A stretch of 5,847 nt of DNA, from assembly GCA_022614705.1 (NCBI GenBank), contig JAKEIB010000036.1:1-5847 (forward strand), written 5' to 3'. Below the pieces are notes generated by a model. It did not search any database. It was not told the origin of the DNA and saw only the letters and a program-made list of their open reading frames with translations. This DNA comes from Planctomycetota bacterium (GTDB lineage: Bacteria; Planctomycetota; Planctomycetia; Pirellulales; Lacipirellulaceae). Numbering within the stretch: position 1 is the stretch's first letter; each line of letters opens with the position of its first letter. A program made the position numbers and the translations under genes. Below, one piece after another: positions 1-5,304 of the stretch.

Positions 1-79
1 ACGTCGAATAGGCGCCTACGCTCATGGCGCGCGCCTTGTCCCATGATATTATGTACTTGTCCAGGCCAATGTTGCAGAT

Positions 80-382
80 TTATTGCGATGGGCCATATTG
101 CACGCGGACGGGCGCGTCGGCGATGTAGCGCTCGTGCCATTCTTGGTAGGCCTTTTCCTCGGCGGCCGCGCGGGCTGCTTTGAACTGCTGCATGCGCTCC
201 TTGGCGGCTTCCTTGCGGGCGGCCAGCGCTGCGCGGCGGGCTTTGAAGAACTCGGGCGGCTTGCCGGGGTTTTTAGACGGGGGTTTTTCGATTGCTGGGT
301 TCTGCGGTTTCGGCAGCGGTTGGGCGAGCGCGGTGGGGGCGGCGACAGCTAAAGCGAGCAGCACGAGAAGAAGATGTTTCAT
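80..382 (-). CDS. Small exported protein of unknown function, 100 aa
   Basis: I do not recognise a family. The start at 382 is chosen because a strong Shine-Dalgarno GGAGG lies 8 bases upstream and the protein then begins with a textbook signal peptide: MKHLL, a Leu/Ala hydrophobic core, and a probable cut after ALA at about residue 20. The frame stays open upstream to an ATG at 574, but those residues look non-coding. After the signal comes a Pro/Lys-rich stretch (residues 21-48, including PSKNPGKPPEFF), then a charged Ala/Arg/Lys/Glu segment (about 49-90) that should form one long, probably coiled, helix, and a short tail ending GPSQ. There is no cysteine and no visible catalytic motif. It appears to be a single gene with no partner within 400 bases. 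The exported location is inferred from the signal peptide; the function is unknown. That it is a real gene is well supported by the RBS plus signal peptide. Confidence 0.72.
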   Translation of the reverse strand: MKHLLLVLLALAVAAPTALAQPLPKPQNPAIEKPPSKNPGKPPEFFKARRAALAARKEAAKERMQQFKAARAAAEEKAYQEWHERYIADAPVRVQYGPSQ

Positions 383-689
383 GGGTCGATCCTCCGCCGC
401 ACTTGATTGGCCCCCTAACGCTGCACGCACGATGCCAGGTAGTGACGTATTGAATCTGAACCGATTGCTTCGATAGGCGTTACGTTGAAATCGAGGCGCT
501 CGGCCGATGCGCTCGTATTGGCAAATGCGCCATCGCGATGAGGGCGCGCGCCTCGGTATCGCGTCGGGCGCCAACGGGCTAACATGCGCGCAATTCTACG
601 CCTGAGGACGGATTGGTGTAAAGTTTCGTGTTTGGTGAGCAGAGGTTCGGGTGGATGGCTGATGGAGAGTGGAGGGCAGGGGTGGCGGG
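383..689. other. Intergenic stretch upstream of the small exported gene
   Basis: No convincing gene, RNA gene or repeat is visible. Its left end holds the GGAGG ribosome binding site of the small exported protein, and its promoter should lie here, but no clear -35/-10 pair could be picked out on the minus strand. Open frames crossing it have no ribosome binding site and no recognisable protein. From about 690 the 7-bp GTAC repeat pattern begins. Confidence 0.5.
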
Positions 690-814
690 ATACGGAGTGC
701 TGGGTAGGCAGTACGGTGTACGTGGTACTGAGTACGGAGTACGGAGTACGGAATACACAGTACGAAGCTCGGGACCGGACAGGTAGTGAGTACGAAGTAC
801 GGCGTACACAGTAC
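690..814. repeat. Left GTAC heptamer tandem array
   Basis: A 7-bp repeat, GTAC plus three variable bases (often GGA, TGA, ACA or GAA). In the first block the cores sit at 690, 697, 704, 711, 718, 725, 732, 739, 746, 753 and 760, exactly 7 bases apart. Seven are perfect GTAC; ATAC, GTGC, GTAG and ATAC are one-base variants. After a degenerate gap a second block has cores at 783 (GTAG), 790, 797, 804 and 811. That makes 11 exact GTAC cores. The core is its own reverse complement, so the array reads similarly on both strands. It ends 25 bases beyond the stop of the four-helix-bundle gene. Three units make 21 bp, about two helical turns. Its role is unknown; it resembles in style the short tandem heptamers of some cyanobacteria. 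It carries no plausible gene. Confidence 0.9.
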
Positions 815-839
815 GAGGAGCGTGGAGCGAGCGGGCCGG

Positions 840-1359
840 TTAAACGGGCGGGGCGTCGTTGCGGGGCGCGACGGGTAGGTCAGTTGCGGGCGACTCGAAC
901 TGCGATGGGCGCGGTTGGCCGGTGACGCGTTCGTAGATTTCCCAGACTCGGCTGGACCAGGTTGGCGGTTTGCCGAGCGTGCGGACGCCGCCGCGCGGGA
1001 GGATCATGGAGCGAATGAAGGCCACCGTGAGTTTGCGGATGGCGATGCCTTCTTGCCAAAAGCTGCGCGAATTGGTCCTTGTCGATATGGGCGCGGTCGT
1101 AAGCGGCGCAGAGGTGGGACTGAGTTTCGTCGAGGCTGCCGATGGCGTAGCCGAGGAAGGTGATGAACTCCTCTTGAGTGCCGCGGCCGAAGCCTTCCGC
1201 CATGTTGGCCATTGCGGATTCGGAGGAGTCGTTGATTTGTACGACGAGGCGTTGGTCGCGGGAGAAGGGTGATTGCTGAGTGAGGTGGAAGATTTGTTTC
1301 GACCACTCGCGGGCGCGCTGCCAGAATTGGAGCTCGGTGAAGGAGCGGGCTGCGGGCAT
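840..1359 (-). pseudogene. Four-helix-bundle protein (23S rRNA IVP/S23-like), frameshifted
   Basis: The first part, from ATG at 1359, reads as a four-helix-bundle protein of the 23S rRNA intervening-sequence/S23 family, related to the Avd accessory protein of diversity-generating retroelements. It has SFTELQFWQRA at residues 6-16 and the family's best-conserved block, NMAEGFGRGTQEEF then FLGYAIGSLDE, at about 52-78. After residue 100 this frame turns into Arg/His-rich nonsense, while a second frame continues with WQEGIAIRKLTVAFIRSM and VWEIYERVTG down to TAA at 840. Removing one base from the AAAA run at 1058-1061 (TTTT on the coding strand) joins them into 172 residues. The C-terminal part is longer than the usual 115-130-residue member. 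There is no clear Shine-Dalgarno: the right GTAC array ends only 3 bases before the start codon. It lies 149 bases downstream of rho on the same strand. A sequencing error instead of a true mutation is possible. Members bind nucleic acid or form small pentameric bundles; the role of free-standing copies is unknown. Confidence 0.82.
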
Positions 1360-1362
1360 GGG

Positions 1363-1464
1363 GTACAGAGTACTGAGTACACAGTACTAAGTACAGAGGC
1401 TGTGGACCGATGGCGGCACGAGGATGTACTCGGTACTTGGTACGGGGTACTTAGTACAGAGTAC
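1363..1464. repeat. Right GTAC heptamer tandem array
   Basis: Same 7-bp unit as the left array. Perfect GTAC cores lie at 1363, 1370, 1377, 1384 and 1391, then at 1426, 1433, 1440, 1447, 1454 and 1461. The two blocks are 35 bases apart (five units), so they stay in the same 7-bp phase although the 31 bases between them have no recognisable core. Spacer triplets vary (AGA, TGA, ACA, TAA, TCG, TTG, GGG, TTA). There are 11 exact cores, as in the left array. The array touches the start of the four-helix-bundle gene and forms its 5' untranslated region, and lies 3' of rho. Confidence 0.9.
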
Positions 1465-1479
1465 GCAGGTGAGGGACGC

Positions 1480-1496
1480 GCGGGTCGGAGACCCGC
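1480..1496 (-). terminator. Hairpin 3' of rho
   Basis: A perfect 7-bp stem, GCGGGTC/GACCCGC, with a 3-base loop begins 12 bases past the rho stop codon on the minus strand. No T-run follows, so it is not a classical intrinsic terminator. It may instead protect the 3' end, act with Rho, or be one copy of a dispersed palindrome; the GGGTCnnnGACCC core also occurs at 3636-3646. Confidence 0.45.
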
Positions 1497-1508
1497 CGCT
1501 AACTGGGT

Positions 1509-2816
1509 TTAGTCGATGGCGGCGGCGCCCTGAATGAGGTTTACGAACTCGTTGTTCGATTTGAACTTGTTGAGCTTCGTGGTGAGCTGCTCCATGGCGT
1601 CGACGTGGTGCATCGTGGAGAGCGTGCGGCGGAGCTTGGTGGCGGCGTCGAGCGTGTGTGGTGGGAGCAGTTTTTCTTCGCGGCGGGTGCCGGATTGCTC
1701 GATGTCGATGGCCGGCCAGACGCGGCGGTCGGCCAACTTTCGGTCGAGCACGAGCTCCATGTTGCCGGTGCCTTTGAACTCCTGGAAGATGAGGTCGTCC
1801 ATGCGGCTGCCCGTGTCGATGAGGGCCGTGCCGACGACCGTGAGTGAGCCGCCTTCTTCGAAGGCCCGGGCGGTGGCGAACAGCTTTTTGGGGATGTCCA
1901 TGGCTTTGATGTCCACGCCGCCGCTCATCGTGCGGCCCGTGTTGCCGACCCACTTGTTGAACGCCCGCGCGAGGCGGGTGATCGAGTCGAGCAGCATGAA
2001 CACGTCCTTGCCCATTTCGGCCAGGCGCCTGCAGCGTTCGACCGTCAGTTGGGCCAGCCGCACGTGGCTTTCAACGTCGCGGTCGAGGCTCGAAGCAAAG
2101 ACTTCGCCTTTGATGAGGCGTTGCATGTCGGTGACTTCTTCCGGCCGTTCGTCCACGAGCAGCACGATCATCGCGATATCGGGATAGTTCGTCGTGATGC
2201 CGGCGCTGATGTGCTGGATGAGGATCGTCTTGCCGGTGCGCGGCGGGGCGACGATGAGGGCGCGCTGGCCCTTGCCGAGCGGCGTGAGCAGGTCCATCAC
2301 ACGGGTGGTGATCGGCTGCTGACCGGTTTCGAGCTGCAGCCACTCCTCGGGGTTGATGGGCGTGAGCTCGTCGAACGATTTGACTTTCGTGTAATCGTCG
2401 GGCGAGATGCCGTCGACATCGAGGATTTCCTTGAGGCGCGGGCCCTGGCCGCGGCGGTGTCGCTGCACCATGCCGGTGATGAGCACGCCTTCGCGGAGGC
2501 CGAACTTCTCGATCATCGTGCCGGGCACGAAGGGATCGGTCCGTTCGCGGGTGAAGTTGGTGGCCGGGTTGCGGAGGAAGCCGTAGCCATTGGGGTGCAT
2601 TTCGAGCACGCCGGAGCCGGCCACGAGCGGCAGCGGTTCGCCGTTGTCGTGGTAGTCGGCGTCTGGGCGATCCTGGCGATCACTCTGCGGACCGTAGGAA
2701 CGGCGTCGTCCGCCGCCGCGTCCGCCTTGTCGACCGCCGCCACCGCGGTTGTATCCGTTCTGGCGGTTGTTCCGATACCGTCCGCCGCCGCCGCCCCCTC
2801 GCTTTTTCTTAGCCAT
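1509..2816 (-). CDS. rho: Transcription termination factor Rho
   Basis: Rho is the hexameric RNA-dependent ATPase/helicase that loads on untranslated RNA and releases RNA polymerase; it acts in the cytoplasm. The 435-residue product shows the family's motifs in order: primary RNA-binding fold with GYGFLR (77-82), P-loop APPRTGKT (190-197), catalytic-Glu segment VDERPEEVTDM (from 221), Walker B VFMLLDSITRLARAFN (from 272), Q-loop region MSGGVD (297-302), EEGGSLT (320-326), TALIDTGSRMD (330-340) and GTRREE (376-381). The start at 2816 (MAKKKRGGG) is preferred over the ATG at 2918 because the extra residues are unlike Rho and the Gly/Arg-rich start is coherent; the ribosome binding site is weak (GAGAG close to the ATG). 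Residues 2-42 are an Arg/Gly/Asn-rich, probably disordered tail in place of the N-terminal helical domain of E. coli Rho. The P-loop has Arg-Thr where E. coli has Lys-Ala. The gene is monocistronic as far as seen, and intact. Confidence 0.98.
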   Translation of the reverse strand: MAKKKRGGGGGGRYRNNRQNGYNRGGGGRQGGRGGGRRRSYGPQSDRQDRPDADYHDNGEPLPLVAGSGVLEMHPNGYGFLRNPATNFTRERTDPFVPGTMIEKFGLREGVLITGMVQRHRRGQGPRLKEILDVDGISPDDYTKVKSFDELTPINPEEWLQLETGQQPITTRVMDLLTPLGKGQRALIVAPPRTGKTILIQHISAGITTNYPDIAMIVLLVDERPEEVTDMQRLIKGEVFASSLDRDVESHVRLAQLTVERCRRLAEMGKDVFMLLDSITRLARAFNKWVGNTGRTMSGGVDIKAMDIPKKLFATARAFEEGGSLTVVGTALIDTGSRMDDLIFQEFKGTGNMELVLDRKLADRRVWPAIDIEQSGTRREEKLLPPHTLDAATKLRRTLSTMHHVDAMEQLTTKLNKFKSNNEFVNLIQGAAAID

Positions 2817-3469
2817 GTCTCTCAAAACCCTTACCTTGATCCTCTCGCAAAAAACAATCCGAGCGAGTCTTTCCTGAAATCGCGGTCTCGAATGCCCGCG
2901 CCAACGCTGGCCGGCCATTTCGCGCTACCACGCACACTTGACTGAACAGTGAGACCAGAAATAGAGCCAACTGGTCGAAATGCTTGTCGCAACCACCGAA
3001 CTTGCGGTGGCGCGCGATGAAAAATCCTTGCACGACGCGCACAAAACTCGGCGCGAACGAACTTGGCACTGCCTCGCGCACGACCACCAGCGGGATGCCA
3101 CGATGGCAATCCGAAAAAGCGGCGGTCACACGTGTGGCAGATGTACGTTTATCCGCCGCAGCTTGGGGGCCGGACAACTGAATCCGCAAGCCCTTCTACC
3201 GCGGCGGCTCTGACGAATACCTCTCGCCCAAGACAATTCCTAAGGGCAATGAGGCGGCCTTTGGCTTTTTGGACGGCGCCTGATTTTTGCCGCCGGAAGC
3301 CAAAGCGGGCACCCGGCATACGGTTAAGCCCGCTTGCCGGTCGCCGGTAGAACCTGCCGAATTCGAGGCAGGACAATCAACTCATGCGTATTCTTCCCTA
3401 CAAATCGGTAAATGTCAAGCGATAGCTGCACTGGCTGCTGGCAAAAAGGCGGAGAATTTTGCCGCGGCA

Positions 3470-3495
3470 GGGGGCTGAGGGCTCGGGGCTGGGGG
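3470..3495 (+). other. Potential G-quadruplex motif
   Basis: Four runs of G lie on the plus strand: 3470-3474 (5), 3479-3481 (3), 3485-3488 (4) and 3491-3495 (5), separated by loops of 4, 3 and 2 bases. This meets the usual pattern for an intramolecular G-quadruplex in DNA, or in RNA if transcribed rightward. It abuts the hairpin ending at 3470. Its role is unknown; the CT-rich loops also fit a decayed GGGGCT-type simple repeat. Confidence 0.5.
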
Positions 3496-3499
3496 TAGA

Positions 3500-3527
3500 C
3501 CCACTATTTAGTGGGAGGCCGCTTTTT
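3500..3527 (+). terminator. Hairpin followed by a T-run
   Basis: An inverted repeat, CCCACTA/TAGTGGG (3500-3506 with 3509-3515), realistically a 6-bp stem with a 4-base ATTT loop, is followed after 7 bases by TTTTT (3523-3527). It looks like an intrinsic terminator, but the T-run is too far from the stem for the classical form and no gene on the plus strand ends upstream. It could end an unseen small RNA or be just another palindrome. Confidence 0.25.
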
Positions 3528-3624
3528 CGTTAGGATCGGCACAATCGTCAAATTTCATCCAAAGTCACACGGCCCAGCGGTCGATAAGGTCCAGATGAGG
3601 TGCCCGATTGGGCGAACTTTCCAA

Positions 3625-3687
3625 ACTGTAGTCGGGGTCTGTGACCCCGGACTGCCGAAGGCCGGCCTCAGAGAGGCCAGCTACAGT
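3625..3687. repeat. 63-bp palindromic element with three-way-junction fold
   Basis: The element starts with ACTGTAG and ends with its exact reverse complement CTACAGT (3625-3631 with 3681-3687). Inside are two hairpins: CGGGGTC/GACCCCG (3633-3639 with 3643-3649, 3-base loop) and GGCCTC/GAGGCC (3664-3669 with 3673-3678, 3-base loop). The whole can fold as a closed outer stem with two arms. This is the architecture of REP/BIME-like or miniature inverted-repeat elements. It lies 36 bases before the start of the thioredoxin-YHS gene, so it may be in that gene's 5' leader. The fold is read directly; that it is a dispersed mobile repeat is inferred. Confidence 0.7.
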
Positions 3688-3723
3688 GCGCACCGGCGAA
3701 TCACCGATTGCGAGGGCTGAATC

Positions 3724-5136
3724 ATGCGACGCCGTTGGCCGCGAACCGTTTTGCTACTCTGCTTTGCGATGCTGGCTGCGCCAGCGACCACCCTGCGGGC
3801 GGTGCCCGCCGCGCAGAGCGGCATTAGCTGGCACCACGATCTCGAGGCGGCCAAAACGCTGGCCAAGCAAACGGGCCGGTTGGTGCTGGTGCACTTTTGG
3901 ACGCCGAACTGCGCGCCGTGCCTGACGTTGGACCAGTCGGTTTTCAATCAGGCGAACGTGGCGCTCGCGATCGAATCACGGTTCGTGCCGGTGAAGCTCA
4001 ACGCGAATGAAAATTCGGCGACGGCGACAGGCTTTGGAATTACGCGCGTACCGACGGACGTGATCCTGACGCCCGATGGGCACGTGGTGGGCAAGGTCAT
4101 TAGCCCGCCGACGCCCGGCGCTTACATCGCCGAAGTGACGCAACTTGCATCCGCGTACTCGAGCGTGCCCGGTCAGGCTTTTGCCAATGCGGCGGCGAAT
4201 GCGCCCGCGCCATCGCAACTCAATGCGGCCTACGCGAATCTAGCCGTTGCGCCGAATGCGCAGCCGGCGATTGGGCCGACAAGCACTGCTCAGCCGGCGC
4301 AGACGCCGGCGATCGGGTCGCCATATTTGCCGCCTTCGAGCGTGTCGCCGGCGACGAATGCGCTAGCGGCGCCGCCTTTGGCGACGGGCGCGCCGCCCAC
4401 GAGTGTTGCGGCGGCGCCGGTTGCAGCGTCGCGCGTTGTTCCCGAGCCGGTAACGGTGAGCAATCCGGCGGTGGCACCGTTCATGTCGAGTGTCGCCCCG
4501 CCGGCGGCATCGGCCGCGCCGGGCCCGGTTGGCAATCCGTACGTTGCGTCGCCGCCGGTGGCGCCGCCGCCTGCCGCGCAGCCGATAACGCCTGTTTCAA
4601 CTGCCCCGTCGCGCGGTCAGGCTCCGACGATCGTCACGGGAATGAGCGCGGCGTCGTTGACGTTTCGAACCGATGGGGTTCAATCGCCGCCGCAGCAGGC
4701 AGTGGCCGCGGCTGCAACAGCGCCCGCCGTAAGTACGCCCGATCCAAAACTATTGCCGGCCGGCGCGCCGCCGCTGGGCTTCGAGGGCTACTGCCCGGTG
4801 AGCATGCGGAACAACTGGAAGTGGGTGCCCGGCGATGCACGCTGGGGCATCGTGCATCGCGGCCGCACATACTGGTTTGTCGGGCCGAATGAGCAGCAGC
4901 AATTCTGGAGCGATCCCGACCGCTATAGCCCGGCGCTTTCCGGCATGGACCCGGTGATGGCGATCGACCACCAGCAGCAAGTGCCCGGCAAACGCGAGCA
5001 CAGCATCGATTACGACAATCTCTTCTACATGTTCTCCAGCGAAGCCACGCTCGCGCAATTCACGGCCAACCCCGAGCGCTATGCTGTTGGTGTGCGCCAG
5101 GCAATGGGCATTCAACGCGGGCGGCTGGTGCGGTAA
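3724..5136 (+). CDS. Secreted thioredoxin-like / YHS-like fusion protein, 470 aa
   Basis: Probably an exported protein joining a thiol-redox domain to a YHS-type module; its reaction is unknown. It starts with an Arg-rich signal peptide (MRRRWPRT, hydrophobic core to about residue 26). Residues 34-145 are thioredoxin-like (Thioredoxin_7 style): VLVHFWTPNCAPC with the CxxC pair C63/C66 and RVPTDVILTPDG with the expected cis-Pro P110. Residues 150-345 form a low-complexity Ala/Pro/Val/Ser linker, likely disordered. Residues 350-455 look like two YHS-like units: GYCPVSM...RGRTYWF...FWSDPDRY, then DPVMAIDHQQQ...NLFYMF...FTANPERY. C357 is the only cysteine there; the second unit lacks the metal-binding Cys typical of YHS. 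The start is supported by GAGGG 7 bases upstream. It stands alone, downstream of the 63-bp palindromic element and convergent with the PEP-CTERM gene. The thioredoxin assignment is firm, the YHS one good, and the biological role open. Confidence 0.88.
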   Translation: MRRRWPRTVLLLCFAMLAAPATTLRAVPAAQSGISWHHDLEAAKTLAKQTGRLVLVHFWTPNCAPCLTLDQSVFNQANVALAIESRFVPVKLNANENSATATGFGITRVPTDVILTPDGHVVGKVISPPTPGAYIAEVTQLASAYSSVPGQAFANAAANAPAPSQLNAAYANLAVAPNAQPAIGPTSTAQPAQTPAIGSPYLPPSSVSPATNALAAPPLATGAPPTSVAAAPVAASRVVPEPVTVSNPAVAPFMSSVAPPAASAAPGPVGNPYVASPPVAPPPAAQPITPVSTAPSRGQAPTIVTGMSAASLTFRTDGVQSPPQQAVAAAATAPAVSTPDPKLLPAGAPPLGFEGYCPVSMRNNWKWVPGDARWGIVHRGRTYWFVGPNEQQQFWSDPDRYSPALSGMDPVMAIDHQQQVPGKREHSIDYDNLFYMFSSEATLAQFTANPERYAVGVRQAMGIQRGRLVR

Positions 5137-5151
5137 CGTCGTGACGCTTAA

Positions 5152-5178
5152 GTGCCACTGCTGGCTTGTCCAGCAGTG
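5152..5178 (+). repeat. 26-bp palindromic repeat, copy A (3' of thioredoxin-YHS gene)
   Basis: A 9-bp stem, CACTGCTGG/CCAGCAGTG (5156-5164 with 5170-5178), has a 5-base loop and begins 19 bases past the stop of the plus-strand gene. The core 5152-5177 matches the reverse complement of copy B at 24 of 26 positions, the two differences being in the loop. It could act as a 3'-end hairpin, though no T-run follows. Its presence as an inverted pair suggests a REP-like dispersed element. Confidence 0.75.
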
Positions 5179-5266
5179 TGAACTTTGCGATGTCGAACGG
5201 TCGGGCATTTGCCAGTGGGTTGACAACTCTTGCCGCTTCAATGAGCAAGGGAATTGCGTCCAAACT

Positions 5267-5292
5267 ACTGCTGGGCGAGCCAGCAGTGGCAC
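5267..5292 (-). repeat. 26-bp palindromic repeat, copy B (3' of PEP-CTERM gene)
   Basis: Inverted copy of the repeat at 5152-5177, with an 8-bp stem ACTGCTGG/CCAGCAGT (5267-5274 with 5280-5287), a 5-base loop and the conserved GGCAC flank. It begins 12 bases past the stop of the minus-strand PEP-CTERM gene. No T-run follows on the minus strand. The 89 bases between the two copies (5178-5266) hold no supportable gene. Confidence 0.75.
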
Positions 5293-5304
5293 CCAAGCGC
5301 TCCG

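Larger units (their letters stand above)
690..1464 (-). mobile_element. Possible four-helix-bundle cassette bounded by GTAC arrays
   Basis: What is seen: one four-helix-bundle gene, with array edges 25 bases past its stop and 3 bases before its start, and nothing else inside. The boundaries given are those of the arrays. What is inferred: the gene and its arrays form one accessory unit that entered next to rho. There is no transposase, no obvious target-site duplication and no classical terminal inverted repeat, although the palindromic GTAC core makes the two arrays mutually complementary. If it moves, it would need help in trans. The alternative is that the gene simply sits in a repeat-rich spacer. 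Confidence 0.35.
2817..3723. other. Long divergent spacer between rho and the thioredoxin-YHS gene
   Basis: About 900 bases with no supportable gene. It must contain the promoters and leaders of both divergent genes, but I could not identify a reliable -35/-10 pair on either strand. The left half (2817-3300) shows nothing distinct; open frames there lack ribosome binding sites and family features. The right half is rich in inverted repeats: AGCGGGC/GCCCGCT (3304-3310 with 3328-3334), CCTGCC/GGCAGG (3353-3358 with 3367-3372), GGCAAAA/TTTTGCC (3440-3446 with 3457-3463, extended by CTGC/GCAG at 3435-3438 and 3467-3470), then a G-run motif, another hairpin and the 63-bp element listed separately. 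The long rho leader could serve autoregulation, which is known for rho genes, but no site is seen. Confidence 0.6.

Noticed and set aside
1..44. Possible start of a leftward gene at ATG 44 or 26 (minus strand), and a GGCGC/GCGCC inverted repeat at 11-35
   Set aside because: Only 8-14 codons are visible, with no good ribosome binding site; the inverted repeat is 5 bp with a 15-base loop and no T-run.
579..925. Open frames on both strands across the left GTAC array, giving peptides such as VLRTPYSVPRTP
   Set aside because: The 7-residue peptide periodicity is just the 7-bp DNA repeat read in codons (21 bp); no ribosome binding site and no family resemblance.
690..1464. CRISPR array
   Set aside because: Units are 7 bp with 3-base variable parts; there are no 23-40-bp repeats with unique spacers and no cas gene.
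690..1464. Diversity-generating retroelement suggested by the Avd-like fold
   Set aside because: No reverse transcriptase, template repeat or variable repeat in the window.
2049..2945. 298-residue open frame on the plus strand opposite rho
   Set aside because: It is the antisense of a strongly conserved rho gene; long antisense frames are expected in high-GC coding sequence.
2809..3189. 126-residue minus-strand frame upstream of and overlapping the rho start
   Set aside because: No ribosome binding site, no recognisable domain, and composition unlike the neighbouring genes.
3304..3372. tRNA-like fold
   Set aside because: The stems do not make a cloverleaf with a 7-bp acceptor, T-loop consensus or anticodon arm.
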